A program made the position numbers and the translations under genes. 64,000 nucleotides of DNA. Source: Endomicrobium proavitum. Lineage in GTDB: Bacteria; Elusimicrobiota; Endomicrobiia; Endomicrobiales; Endomicrobiaceae. The stretch is taken from positions 744,001 to 808,000 of the forward strand of contig NZ_CP009498.1 of assembly GCF_001027545.1 (NCBI RefSeq). Direction: 5' to 3'. Shown one piece after another: positions 34,554 to 43,665 of the stretch. Positions within the stretch are counted from its first letter, which is position 1. Every line of letters starts with the position of its first letter. The notes beneath the pieces are model-generated. The model was not told where the DNA came from and searched no databases. It saw only the letters and a program-made list of their open reading frames with translations.

Positions 34554-35437
34554 TTGCCTTCCGCCGTTTTAACCGGCACAAAATCTGTTTCCAAAACTAT
34601 TTTTTGCCCTTCTGCGGACAGCGCGTAATCTATAAACATTTTAACAACGCCCGTCGGTTCTCCGTCGGTATAAAGATACAGAGGTCTTGAAATAGGATAT
34701 TTCCCGCTCATCACATTTTCCGTATTAGGGTAAACGTAAGAACTTTTAGCGTTAACGGCTACGGAAATTGTTTTTACGTTATTGTTGATATAACCCATGC
34801 CCACATACCCCAAAGCGTGCGGGTTTTGTAAAACCTCGTCGTAAATTGCCTGAGAAGACGGCATTAAAAGAGATTTCGGCGAGAATTCGTCGTTTGATTT
34901 TTTATCGCCGAGACGTAAAACATGCTCTTTAAAAAACATATGCGTGCCGGAATTGCTTTCTCTTGACAGTATCACTATTTCCAAATCGTCGCCGCCGACC
35001 TCTTTCCAATTTGTAATTTTTGCCATAAAAATATCCCGCAGCTGCTGTAAAGTTAATTTTTCCACGGGGTTATTTTTATTTATAAGTATCGCAAGCCCGT
35101 CAAGCCCTATCATAAACTCGCGGGGGTTCACGTCTTTACTTTTTGCAAGAACGGTTTCTTTCTTTTCAATTTCCCGCGAAGACATTGCAATATCGCACGT
35201 TTTATTCATAAGCGCCGCAAACCCCGTGCCCGAGCCGCCGCCCGTTACGCCTATATTATATGTAGAATTAACTTCTACAAATCTCTCAGCCCAAACCTGC
35301 ACAAGATTTACTATTGTGTCCGACCCTTTAATTTGAATTGAAGAATGAAAAGCCCCGCCCTTCCCCTGCGAGCGAGCACAGGAAGCAATAACAACCGCTA
35401 TAAAAAACAAAATTAAGATTTTGATATTATTTTTCAT
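34544..35437 (-). CDS. pstS: Phosphate-binding lipoprotein PstS
   Basis: 297 aa. Lipoprotein signal ending IASC at about residue 20, so it is anchored in the membrane facing the periplasm. Phosphate-binding loops IKGSDTIVNL and GGGSGTGFAALMN, and ILSRESNSGTHMFF, are typical. First gene of the pst operon, 15 bases after the SH3/Sel1 protein gene. No PhoB box or separate promoter is clear, so it may be read from further upstream. Confidence 0.95.
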   Translation of the reverse strand: MKNNIKILILFFIAVVIASCARSQGKGGAFHSSIQIKGSDTIVNLVQVWAERFVEVNSTYNIGVTGGGSGTGFAALMNKTCDIAMSSREIEKKETVLAKSKDVNPREFMIGLDGLAILINKNNPVEKLTLQQLRDIFMAKITNWKEVGGDDLEIVILSRESNSGTHMFFKEHVLRLGDKKSNDEFSPKSLLMPSSQAIYDEVLQNPHALGYVGMGYINNNVKTISVAVNAKSSYVYPNTENVMSGKYPISRPLYLYTDGEPTGVVKMFIDYALSAEGQKIVLETDFVPVKTAEGKKF

Positions 35438-35452
35438 AAAATATAATTAGTT

Positions 35453-36928
35453 TTATCCGATAAAAAATGCGCCCGTTCCGCCGTTATTTAACATATCTAT
35501 AGCAAAATCATTTCCTTGCTTTGCAGCTTTTTGTAACCAGAATAAACCTTCACGACTATCATTTACCGAATATCTGCCGTTACGAATATATTCTCCATAA
35601 TAATATCCGGCAAGTCCGACTTGCGCTTTTGCATATCCGTCATCAGCAAGCAGTTGCGTCAAATCTCTATACGTTAAAGGTAAATTAAAAACCTCAAAAT
35701 ATATGCTGCCTAAATTGTATGCATATTTTAAATATCCGGCTTTTATAACTTCAGATATCAGCGGCAATGCTTTCGTCTTATACTCTTTTATTCCCAAATT
35801 ACAATACATTAAACTTAACTCGCCTTTTGCAGGCAAATATCCTTGTTTAGAAGATAACTCTAACATTTCTATACTTTTTGGAGATCTGTAATCAAATCTT
35901 TTATAAACCATTGCACACATATACTGCGCGATTTTATCGGCGCTATTAGCCTTATGTAAAATTTCATCAAATAAACTTTCAAAAATTATATTGTCCTTTG
36001 TAATCCAGCCAACAGCTCCATCGCCTGAAACTCTAACCCAGTCTTTTTCTTTATACTCTATATTTACCACTGCCCCTTCATAAAGTTTCCCTATTGATTC
36101 TCCGTTAGGAGCATCTTTTAACTCAATATTATTCTTCAAAATATTGACAGACGCAAACAAAGATTGAGCATTAATATAAGGCAAAGTGTCATTATATCCT
36201 GTTTCTTTTAAACGTTTATCAACAATACTTAATGTTTTCTTTTGTTCGTCAATACATTTTTCAGGCAGCAAACTTTCTTTGAGGAAAATATCTGCTTTTA
36301 TGCTATTTTTATCGTTATAATACGCAACTATTATAAAATAATTTGTCCCGACAACGCGAACAAAATCATAGTAATCATACTTACTCCGCTCAAGACCAAA
36401 TTTACAGTTTTCTATTTCTTTAGTTACAGCATCATAACTTATTAAATTTTTACCGTTTGTTAAATAAAGTTTTCTTTTTTCTTTATCATAATAACAAAAG
36501 TTCCCGATATTATCTTGAACTTTTTCAACATTGCCTTCTTTTACATGAAACAACGAGTATTGACTATAATTTGTCTCTTTATAAAGCAAATATTCATATT
36601 CACTTATTATAAACTTTACAAGTGAATCCTGTCTTAGTATTTGATTTTTATAATCGGTAAAAAAACTTAAGTCTGCGTTATCCGTATCTTGTTTTATCAG
36701 TTTTTCATTTTCGTAAAGATAAATAGCAGTATTCCCTATGGGATTTGAAACAACAACATAAAATTTACCGTTTTTAACAACATAACTTATCGGCTGCTCA
36801 AGAAGCGAAACATTACTTAAACTTTCTATAGTCGCAAGCAGTGCATATTTATCGCTCTCATCGCCAGTTTTGCATGCAAGTCCATTAAAACTTAAAAACA
36901 ACATTACGATAGCAATAAATATTCTCAT
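35453..36928 (-). CDS. Lipoprotein-like protein with SH3b and Sel1 repeats
   Basis: 491 aa. Signal peptide with a possible lipobox (NGLAC at about residue 19). Residues about 30-240 are a beta-rich region with short repeated blades, without a family I recognise; the opening (VKNGKFYVVV) resembles that of the protein at 39512-40318. An SH3b domain follows at about 260-320 (NIELKDAPNGESIGKLYEGA, WVRVSGDGAVGWI). The C-terminal 160 residues are Sel1-type helical repeats (LLADDGYAKAQVGLAGYYYG, GLFWLQKAAKQGN). Such parts usually mediate binding to cell wall or proteins. Sits just before pstS. AAGG precedes the ATG. Confidence 0.65.
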   Translation of the reverse strand: MRIFIAIVMLFLSFNGLACKTGDESDKYALLATIESLSNVSLLEQPISYVVKNGKFYVVVSNPIGNTAIYLYENEKLIKQDTDNADLSFFTDYKNQILRQDSLVKFIISEYEYLLYKETNYSQYSLFHVKEGNVEKVQDNIGNFCYYDKEKRKLYLTNGKNLISYDAVTKEIENCKFGLERSKYDYYDFVRVVGTNYFIIVAYYNDKNSIKADIFLKESLLPEKCIDEQKKTLSIVDKRLKETGYNDTLPYINAQSLFASVNILKNNIELKDAPNGESIGKLYEGAVVNIEYKEKDWVRVSGDGAVGWITKDNIIFESLFDEILHKANSADKIAQYMCAMVYKRFDYRSPKSIEMLELSSKQGYLPAKGELSLMYCNLGIKEYKTKALPLISEVIKAGYLKYAYNLGSIYFEVFNLPLTYRDLTQLLADDGYAKAQVGLAGYYYGEYIRNGRYSVNDSREGLFWLQKAAKQGNDFAIDMLNNGGTGAFFIG

Positions 36929-36965
36929 AAGCCCTTACTTGATTCTATTGTAAAAGAAATCCGTA

Positions 36966-37217
36966 TTATTGACAGTAAAACTTCCCGTCAGCTGCCGGCA
37001 TTTTCAGTTGGTCACAATTTGTGACCAACTGGCTGCCTTCTTTGTTTAAACGCTCTTTTAATGTACTCCAATAACTTTTAGCCCTTTTATAATCAGCTTG
37101 CTGCGTTAATACCATAACAATATCAATAACAGAAAAATACCACTTTTCTTTCTGCTCATCATAAACTCTGCGTATCTTAAAGTTCTCAAAAATTGCCAAA
37201 GAATTACTTGAAGACAT
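36966..37217 (-). pseudogene. Truncated Bro-N / antirepressor-like gene
   Basis: 83 codons matching only the start of Bro-N family proteins (AIFENFKIRRVYDE, WYFSVIDIVMVLT, YWSTLKERL, QLKMPAADGK). Full members continue for at least 100 more residues after the DGK motif; here the frame stops at KFYCQ with no continuation in other frames before the next gene 37 bases on. It looks like the remnant of a phage-type antirepressor or DinD-like gene. The ribosome site comes from a heptamer repeat (37226-37252). Confidence 0.6.
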
Positions 37218-37225
37218 TTTTTATT

Positions 37226-37252
37226 TTTTACCTATTACCTTTTACTTGCCGT
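37226..37252 (-). repeat. Heptamer array between guaA and the Bro-N remnant
   Basis: On the minus strand after ACGG: CAAGTAA, AAGGTAA, TAGGTAA, AAAATA. Same ACGG boundary as the AATTAG arrays. Confidence 0.65.
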
Positions 37253-37257
37253 TCAAA

Positions 37258-38787
37258 CTATTCCCACTCAATTGTCGCAGGCGGTTTATTTGAAATATCG
37301 TAAACAACTCTGTTTGCGCCTTTAACTTCATTGATAATTCTTGAGGATATCGTTCCAAGCAAATCGTAAGGCAGTTTTACCCAGTCTGCGGTCATTGCGT
37401 CAACGGAATTTACGGCGCGCAAAACTATTACGTGCTCATAAGTTCTTGCGTCGCCCATAACGCCTACTGTTTTTACGGGAAGTATTATGGCAAAGGACTG
37501 CCAGATTTTTTCATAAAGTCCGGCTTTTATTATTTCCTGCGTTACAATATCGTCGGCTTCCTTTAAAATTCTTAATTTCTCGTCGGTAATTTCTCCGAGA
37601 CATCTTATTGCAAGTCCCGGACCCGGGAAAGGCTGCCTGTCTATTATTTCGTTTGGAATTTTTAGTTCTCTTCCCAAAACACGAACTTCGTCTTTAAATA
37701 AAAATTTTAAAGGCTCCACAAGCTGCATCTTCATTTTTGCCGGAAGTCCGCCGACGTTGTGATGGCTTTTAATAGGCTGTTTGGAACCTTTAATTGAAAC
37801 GCTTTCTATAACGTCCGGATATATTGTTCCCTGCAAAAGAAAATTTATGCCTTTAAGCTGTTTTGCGTATTTATCAAAAACTTCTATAAAAGTATGACCT
37901 ATAATTTTTCTTTTTGTTTCAGGGTCCGTTACGCCTTTTAGTTTGCCCAAAAATACCTTTTTAGCGTCAACAATAAATAAATTTTTGCCGAAAGTTTTAC
38001 CAAAAACTTTTCTGACTCTTTCTGTTTCCCCGAGCTTCTGCAAACCGTGATCAACATAAACGCAGAAAAGATTTTTACCTATCGCTCTATGAAGCAAAAC
38101 CGCCGCGACGGAAGAATCTACTCCGCCCGACAATGCGCACAAAACCTTGCCCTTGCCAACCTGCGCGCGCACTCTTTTAATTTCTTCGGAAATATAAGAC
38201 TTCATAGTCCAATCTTGTTTTTCTTTGCAGATATTAAAAATAAAATTTTGAAGGATTTTACGACCGTGAACGGAATGTTTAACTTCGGGGTGGAACTGAA
38301 CGCCGTATATATTTTTTTTAGTATTTTCTATCGCTGCATAAGGCGAATTCGGCGATTTTGCGGTAATTTTAAAATCTTTTGGAAGTTTGGAAAGTTTATC
38401 CCCGTGGCTCATCCACAGAGTTTCTCTGTTTTTTAGCCCTTTTAATAATTCGCATTTAGGATTGACGGAAACCTCGGCTAAACCGAATTCTCTCTTATTT
38501 GACGGAGAAACTTTGCCGCCCAAAAGCTCTGCTATCAACTGCATTCCGTAACATATACCTAAAACAGGAATGCCAAGCTCCCAAATTTTCTTATCAGGGT
38601 GCGGCGCTCCTTTTGCATAAACGCTGTCATAACCGCCGGATAAAATGATACCTTTTAAATTATTAAGTTCCGAAAATTCCGATAAAGGTTTATTTCCGGG
38701 ATAAATTTCGCAATAAACTTTTTCTTCTCTGATTCTTCTTGCTATAAGCTGGGTATATTGCGAACCGAAATCCAAGATTAAAATCAT
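37258..38787 (-). CDS. guaA: GMP synthase (glutamine-hydrolysing)
   Basis: 509 aa. Converts XMP to GMP. The N-terminal amidotransferase has Cys at about 79 in GICYGMQ and the HPEV motif; the central ATP-pyrophosphatase has SGGVDSSV; the C-terminus (NEVKGANRVVYDISNKPPATIEWE in outline) is the dimerisation end. Normal length. GGGG precedes the ATG. It follows dcd by 58 bases. Confidence 0.97.
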   Translation of the reverse strand: MILILDFGSQYTQLIARRIREEKVYCEIYPGNKPLSEFSELNNLKGIILSGGYDSVYAKGAPHPDKKIWELGIPVLGICYGMQLIAELLGGKVSPSNKREFGLAEVSVNPKCELLKGLKNRETLWMSHGDKLSKLPKDFKITAKSPNSPYAAIENTKKNIYGVQFHPEVKHSVHGRKILQNFIFNICKEKQDWTMKSYISEEIKRVRAQVGKGKVLCALSGGVDSSVAAVLLHRAIGKNLFCVYVDHGLQKLGETERVRKVFGKTFGKNLFIVDAKKVFLGKLKGVTDPETKRKIIGHTFIEVFDKYAKQLKGINFLLQGTIYPDVIESVSIKGSKQPIKSHHNVGGLPAKMKMQLVEPLKFLFKDEVRVLGRELKIPNEIIDRQPFPGPGLAIRCLGEITDEKLRILKEADDIVTQEIIKAGLYEKIWQSFAIILPVKTVGVMGDARTYEHVIVLRAVNSVDAMTADWVKLPYDLLGTISSRIINEVKGANRVVYDISNKPPATIEWE

Positions 38788-38845
38788 AAAAACCCCAAAA
38801 TAAGTTTATAGTTAATCGTCGTTAAGTATCAGCCGATATATTATA

Positions 38846-39493
38846 CTAAATTTTTGCCTGCGTTATTGTTTTTTGAGCTTGATATTTGCCTTTTCTGTCG
38901 GCGTATGAAATTTCGCACACTTCGTCTGCGCCTAAAAATAATACCTGCGCTATGCCTTCGTTTGCGTAAACTTTCACCGGCAAATTTATTGTGTTTGCTA
39001 TTGAAAGCGTTACATAGCCTTCCCATTCCGGCTCAAACGGCGTAACGTTTACAAAAATTCCGCAGCGCGCGTAAGTGGATTTGCCGAAAGCTATCGTTAC
39101 AACATCGCGCGGAATTCTGAAATATTCTATGGTTTTTCCAAGCACTATTGAGTTTGGCGGTATAACTATATAATCTTTAACTTTTACGGGTTCAAATAAA
39201 TCGTTTGAATTTTTCGGGTCAAGAATAAAACCGGAAGTTGGGAAGTTTGGAAGTTGGGAGGTTGAGCAATGACTAACAACCGGCTGTTCAATCATAGCGT
39301 TGTATTGTTTTTGCTCAACTTCCGATTTAATAACCATAAACTCGTCGGATAAACGCATATCGTAGCCGTATGAGGAAGTTCCGTAAGAAATAACGCCGCG
39401 CCCGTCAACTTTTTTTACCTGTCCGGCTTCAAACGGTTCTATAATTTTATTCTCTTGCGCGTTTTTAATAATCCACTTATCGCTTTTGACCAT
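38846..39493 (-). CDS. dcd: dCTP deaminase with in-frame insertion
   Basis: 215 aa, about 30 longer than usual. The catalytic parts are intact: [11 protein letters not shown] near the start, [14 protein letters not shown], and [19 protein letters not shown] with the catalytic Glu and trimer contacts. The extra segment is about residues 55-88, between DEF and the FILDPKN that normally follows within ten residues. Its second half ([11 protein letters not shown]) is encoded by four exact octamers at 39233-39264, the same family as the intergenic octamer arrays. Makes dUTP from dCTP (or dUMP in bifunctional forms) towards dTMP. AAGGA precedes the ATG. Confidence 0.92.
   Translation of the reverse strand: MVKSDKWIIKNAQENKIIEPFEAGQVKKVDGRGVISYGTSSYGYDMRLSDEFMVIKSEVEQKQYNAMIEQPVVSHCSTSQLPNFPTSGFILDPKNSNDLFEPVKVKDYIVIPPNSIVLGKTIEYFRIPRDVVTIAFGKSTYARCGIFVNVTPFEPEWEGYVTLSIANTINLPVKVYANEGIAQVLFLGADEVCEISYADRKGKYQAQKTITQAKI
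39233..39264 (+). repeat. Four-octamer array inside dcd
   Basis: GGAAGTTG, GGAAGTTT, GGAAGTTG, GGAGGTTG in perfect 8-base register within the dcd coding sequence. Confidence 0.75.
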
Positions 39494-39511
39494 TTATTTA
39501 TCCTTGCACTA

Positions 39512-40318
39512 TTAATATTCCCATTGCGGAATTTCTTGTATCCAAACTTCCATTCCGCGAATTTCCTTAACAGCAAACTCTGAAGAATCTACAGGATATC
39601 CGCCTAAACTAAAAGTATGATATATTAAATATTTTGTATTAGGTATTCTTATCGGATCAGTAAAAGTTTTTCTATATGGACTATCCCGTTTCTCTACTCT
39701 AACTCTGGAGAATTGTTCTGTTTTTATATCGCATACAAATATACCAATAACGTCTTCTAAAACATCTTTTTTTGTACGCTTGCCTATTATACCTGAAATT
39801 TCAAATCCATAAAAATATATTTTCTCATTTTGAGAATCTATATAAATGTTGTTGCCGGCTGCTATACATCTATAATTTTTTGAAATAATTTTTTTTATTC
39901 CATTACTATTATCAACCAATTTAAAAAGTTTATCAACGTCTGAAACATCAATACCTCTATGCAATTTAGCAACTCTTTCTTGTTCGGTATAATAGGGAAC
40001 AAGCTCAATATATTTATCTTTGTTTATTATTAATTTATTATCAAAATTTTCATAATCTCTTCCGTCTCTTCGCGAATTATCTACAATTGTTCCCGGATAT
40101 TGTCTAACGTTAAGTTTTTCAAGCGTCGCATTACGAAATTGATACACGGCATCAGCGCTAATAACATAAAAATTATCATTTTCAATTACATAACCGCTAA
40201 AAGAACTTGTAGTAGATAATAACAATTTAGGAGGTAAAAAAGTTCCTTCTTTTCCAAATGCGTAATTAGATACAAACAGTATAAATAAAATTAATATGTT
40301 CTTTTTTAATTTAAACAT
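39512..40318 (-). CDS. Secreted protein of unknown function
   Basis: 268 aa; signal peptide of about 22 residues ending NYAFG. No family recognised. Beta-rich with an opening (YVIENDNFYVISADAVYQF) that resembles the N-terminal region of the 491-aa protein at 35453, suggesting a shared blade-like domain. It lies 18 bases before dcd with no clear Shine-Dalgarno. Probably periplasmic or outer-membrane facing. Confidence 0.5.
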   Translation of the reverse strand: MFKLKKNILILFILFVSNYAFGKEGTFLPPKLLLSTTSSFSGYVIENDNFYVISADAVYQFRNATLEKLNVRQYPGTIVDNSRRDGRDYENFDNKLIINKDKYIELVPYYTEQERVAKLHRGIDVSDVDKLFKLVDNSNGIKKIISKNYRCIAAGNNIYIDSQNEKIYFYGFEISGIIGKRTKKDVLEDVIGIFVCDIKTEQFSRVRVEKRDSPYRKTFTDPIRIPNTKYLIYHTFSLGGYPVDSSEFAVKEIRGMEVWIQEIPQWEY

Positions 40319-40581
40319 TATTTAATTATCTTTTGTATTTTTTTCTTTAAATAAAAAAATCTCCGGATTGCCGCCAGTCTTCGGGCACTTTAAGGATTGT
40401 GTGCTCACTCCGTATTACAACTTTACATGGAAGGCTCGCTTTCGGATTAATATCTTACTTACAAACACACACTCACAGACCTGCGCTCATTATTTATCGC
40501 GCGTTCGCCAACACAACAAGCTTTGCCGCCATGGCGCGTCTTTTTTTTACCTTTTACCTATTACTTATTACCTGCCATCTG
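40319..40581. other. Intergenic region without a recognised gene
   Basis: 263 bases between nrdJ and the secreted protein gene. Contains the heptamer array at 40545-40572 close to the nrdJ stop. The rest shows no RNA gene or convincing terminator; only a weak four-pair hairpin followed by seven T on the minus strand lies near 40360. Confidence 0.5.
40545..40572 (-). repeat. Heptamer array after nrdJ
   Basis: On the minus strand CAGGTAA, TAAGTAA, TAGGTAA, AAGGTAA: four units beginning about ten bases after the nrdJ stop, preceded by ATGG. Confidence 0.65.
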
Positions 40582-42891
40582 TCACCAGCATTTTGAATAG
40601 CCGCAGGAATTGCACTTTTGGCAGCCTTCTTCAAAAGTCAGCATTTCGCCGCACTCGGGGCATTGCGGGCATGAGCCTGAAAAATTTTGTTTGGAATCTT
40701 TAGAATAAGCCGACTTTTTTTCCGGCGACGCTTCCGGATAGGGATCTGCGGCAGTTACTACGGCGTTATCAAAAAGCGCCGGCGCCTGTTTTTCTTTGGC
40801 GTAAGCTTCCATAGCTTTTGCAACGGCGTCCGCGCATGAAAGAATTGCTCCGCCTTCGGCAAGCGTCGGCGACGGGCATCTTATTCCTTTAAGCTGGCTG
40901 ATAATTTCGTCCTGATTTACGCCGGAGCGCAACGCAAGGGAAATAAGTCTTGCTATAGCTTCAGACTGCGACGAAGTGCACCCGCCGGATTTTCCAAGCT
41001 GGGTAAACAATTCGCACGCGCCGTTTTCATCTTCATTTATAGTTACATACATTTTACCGCAGCCCGTATGCATTAAGAAAGTAAAACCCGATGTTTTTCT
41101 GGGTCTTGTTCTTGGTTTTTTCTCTTTAACTTCCGCGGCAACAGCGGTTTCTTTTTTCTCGCCGGTAATAAGCACGCCTTCGCGGCTTCCGTCGCGGTAA
41201 ACCGTTACGCCTTTGCAGCCCATTTTATAAGAAAGAATGTAAACTTTTTTTACATCTTCCTTTGTTGCGGAATTTTGGAAATTTACGGTTTTTGACACGG
41301 CGTTATCGGTAAATTTTTGGAAAGCCGCCTGCATTCTTATGTGGTCGTCGGGAGAAATATCCTGAGCCGTCACAAAAATTTTTCTGTATTTTTCCGGAAT
41401 TTCTTTCAGCCCGTGAACGCTTCCGGTTTTTGAAACTTTGTCCATAAGTTCCGTTGAATAAAAACCATGCTCTTTTGCAAATTTTTCAAAATACGGATTT
41501 ATAACAAACATATCTTCGTTGTCCAAACAATTTGCTCTTCTGTAAACAAGCGCAAAAATAGGCTCTATTCCGCCGGAAGCAGAAGCTATTATGCCGATAG
41601 TTCCCGTAGGCGCTATAGTTGTTGTGGTTGCGTTTCTTATAGGACTGCCTTTAACATAAACGCTCTTTTTGAAGTTGGGAAACGCTCCGCGTTTTAGCGC
41701 AAGCTCTTGTGAAAACTCATGGGACTTTGTTTGAATAAAGCCCATAAGTTTTTCCGCAAGCATTAAAGAATCGTGCGAACCGTAAGAAATATTTAAATAC
41801 ATAAGCAAATCCGCCCAGCCCATAACGCCAAGACCTATTTTGCGGTTAGAACGCGTAGTCTCGCCGATTTTCTGTATCGGATAGTTGTTCATGTCTATAA
41901 CATTGTCTAAAAAGTGAACGGCGGTCCGGACGGTTTTTTCAAGTTTTTCCCAGTCAACGTCGCCGTCTTTTACAAAATGCCCTAAATTTATAGAGCCCAA
42001 ATTGCAAGACTCGTAAGGAAGAAGCGGCTGCTCTCCGCAAGGGTTTGTAGATTCTATTAAACCGACCTCCGGCGTAGGATTTCCGTCGTTCATTCTGTCT
42101 ATAAAAACTATTCCGGGTTCGCCGTTTTTCCACGCCTGATCTACTATTTTATTGAAAACTTCTTTCGCGTTAAGTTTGCCGGCAACTTCGCCGTTGCGCG
42201 GATTATAAAGATTGTAATCTTCGTCGTCTTCAACAGCGTCCATAAATTCTTTGGTAACGGCTACGGAAATATTAAAGTTAGTCAAATTTTTTGTGTCGTC
42301 TTTGCATGAAATAAATTCCAAGATATCCGGATGATCTACGCGCAGCATTCCCATATTTGCGCCGCGGCGCGTTCCGCCCTGTTTAATAGCTTCGGTTGCG
42401 GAATTAAAAACCTGCATAAAAGAAACGGGGCCAGAAGAAACTCCGCTTGTAGTTTTTACCTGATCGGATTTCGGGCGAAGCCTTGAAAAAGAAAAACCGG
42501 TTCCGCCGCCGGACTTGTGTATAAGCGCGGTATTTTTTAACGTTTCAAAAATGGAATCCATTGAGTCTTCTATTGGCAAAACAAAGCATGCGGAAAGCTG
42601 CTGCAAATGTCTTCCCGCGTTCATAAGCGTAGGAGAGTTCGGCAAAAAATCTAACGACGACATTGCCAAGTAAAATTCTTTTGCCAAAGAATCCGTATCG
42701 GCGTCTTTATCGTATATTTTGTCCGCCTGGGATATATTTTCAGCAACTCTGTAAAACAAATCTTCCGGAGTCTCGTTAATATTTCCGTTTTCGTCTTTTT
42801 GCAAATATCTCTTTTCCAAAACCGTAAGCGCGTTTTTTTCTAAAGCCGCCGGGGTTTGCGAGATAAGTTCCTCTTTTTTGCTGATTGCCAT
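40582..42891 (-). CDS. nrdJ: Adenosylcobalamin-dependent (class II) ribonucleotide reductase
   Basis: 769 aa. Reduces ribonucleotides using a B12-derived radical, working with or without oxygen. STNPCGEQPLLPYESCNLGS holds the radical-site Cys and the nearby Asn/Glu; LHKSGGGTGFSFS and GVMGWADLL are also conserved. The C-terminal region has the mobile redox Cys tail and a zinc-ribbon-like end (CPQCPECGEM, CQKCNSCG). AGGAGG precedes the ATG. Follows nrdR by about 40 bases and is probably co-transcribed with it. The organism therefore needs or makes cobalamin. Confidence 0.96.
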   Translation of the reverse strand: MAISKKEELISQTPAALEKNALTVLEKRYLQKDENGNINETPEDLFYRVAENISQADKIYDKDADTDSLAKEFYLAMSSLDFLPNSPTLMNAGRHLQQLSACFVLPIEDSMDSIFETLKNTALIHKSGGGTGFSFSRLRPKSDQVKTTSGVSSGPVSFMQVFNSATEAIKQGGTRRGANMGMLRVDHPDILEFISCKDDTKNLTNFNISVAVTKEFMDAVEDDEDYNLYNPRNGEVAGKLNAKEVFNKIVDQAWKNGEPGIVFIDRMNDGNPTPEVGLIESTNPCGEQPLLPYESCNLGSINLGHFVKDGDVDWEKLEKTVRTAVHFLDNVIDMNNYPIQKIGETTRSNRKIGLGVMGWADLLMYLNISYGSHDSLMLAEKLMGFIQTKSHEFSQELALKRGAFPNFKKSVYVKGSPIRNATTTTIAPTGTIGIIASASGGIEPIFALVYRRANCLDNEDMFVINPYFEKFAKEHGFYSTELMDKVSKTGSVHGLKEIPEKYRKIFVTAQDISPDDHIRMQAAFQKFTDNAVSKTVNFQNSATKEDVKKVYILSYKMGCKGVTVYRDGSREGVLITGEKKETAVAAEVKEKKPRTRPRKTSGFTFLMHTGCGKMYVTINEDENGACELFTQLGKSGGCTSSQSEAIARLISLALRSGVNQDEIISQLKGIRCPSPTLAEGGAILSCADAVAKAMEAYAKEKQAPALFDNAVVTAADPYPEASPEKKSAYSKDSKQNFSGSCPQCPECGEMLTFEEGCQKCNSCGYSKCW

Positions 42892-42931
42892 ACTTCCTCC
42901 TGTCGCCGTCCGTTTCTTTGTTTTTTATTTT

Positions 42932-43426
42932 TTATAACGTTTTAGTTTTTGCGGTTTTCTTCTGACTTTTTAAATGTTCTTTTTTAAGTTTTTTAAGTTC
43001 GTCGGTAAAATCGTCTATATCGCTGAATTTTCTATACACCGACGCAAAACGAATGTAAGCCACCAAATCTACGTCGTAAAGCTTATTTAAAATTTTTTGT
43101 CCTATAATATTTGACGGAATTTCCATTACGTATTCGTCCATAAGTTCGTTCTCTATGGAACTTGCCATTTTATCTATGGTTTCCGCCGCTATAGGACGTT
43201 TGCGGCACGCGCGGTCAACTCCCGCCCAAATTTTTTGTCTGTCAAACGGTTCTCTTCTGTTGTCGGATTTTACAACCGTAAGCGCAACGTCTTCAGGACG
43301 TTCAAAAGTTGTGTATCTTTTTTTGCATTCCAAACATTCTCTGCGCCGCCTGATAGCTGAAGTATCTTCAACAGGGCGCGAATCAAGCACCTGATCTTCC
43401 AGGCTTCCGCAAAAAGGACATTTCAT
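42932..43426 (-). CDS. nrdR: Transcriptional repressor NrdR
   Basis: 164 aa from ATG 43426 (MKCPFCG), which has GAGG seven bases upstream; the frame is open for 47 more codons, but those cover the promoter and do not resemble NrdR. The N-terminal zinc ribbon has two CxxC pairs (CPFC, CLEC), followed by an ATP-cone (VVKSDNRREPFDRQKIW) that senses dATP/ATP. Represses nrd genes by binding paired NrdR boxes. It lies just before nrdJ and a candidate box overlaps their shared promoter, so autoregulation is likely. Confidence 0.95.
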   Translation of the reverse strand: MKCPFCGSLEDQVLDSRPVEDTSAIRRRRECLECKKRYTTFERPEDVALTVVKSDNRREPFDRQKIWAGVDRACRKRPIAAETIDKMASSIENELMDEYVMEIPSNIIGQKILNKLYDVDLVAYIRFASVYRKFSDIDDFTDELKKLKKEHLKSQKKTAKTKTL

Positions 43427-43538
43427 GTTACGCCTCTTGTTTTTGAGCCGACAAAAATAGCGTAAAAAAAGCGCCGGCCGGTGAACTATATTGATTATAT
43501 AAGGTAAAATCGGATATCTACCCGTTGTGGCGATACCT

Positions 43539-43567
43539 ATATTACAACATACATATAGAGTTGTCAA
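43539..43567 (-). promoter_or_regulatory. nrdR-nrdJ promoter with candidate NrdR box
   Basis: Minus-strand TTGACA (43562-43567), exactly 17 bases, TAATAT (43539-43544). The spacer holds ACTCTATATGTATGTT (43546-43561), which fits 12 of 16 positions of the NrdR-box consensus as I remember it (acaCwAtATaTwGtgt); the left half is the better one. Confidence 0.7.
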
Positions 43568-43615
43568 TAAAAATTTTTTAAGGGCTTGACTTTGCTTTTC
43601 TAATTCTACCTGTTT

Positions 43616-43665
43616 GAAGTTTTAGGACGAGAAATACTACATATTGAGGTTTAAGCGGAAGTTTA
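43616..43665 (+). repeat. Octamer-type repeat over the antiporter stop
   Basis: GAAGTTTT AGGACGAG (43616-43631) and GAGGTTTA AGCG GAAGTTTA (43646-43665). Same units as the other octamer arrays but with broken register. The antiporter TAA lies in the last unit. Confidence 0.4.

Noticed and set aside
43427-43567. Longer NrdR start at 43567
   Set aside because: The extra 47 residues would be encoded by the promoter itself and do not look like NrdR; ATG 43426 has a good ribosome site.
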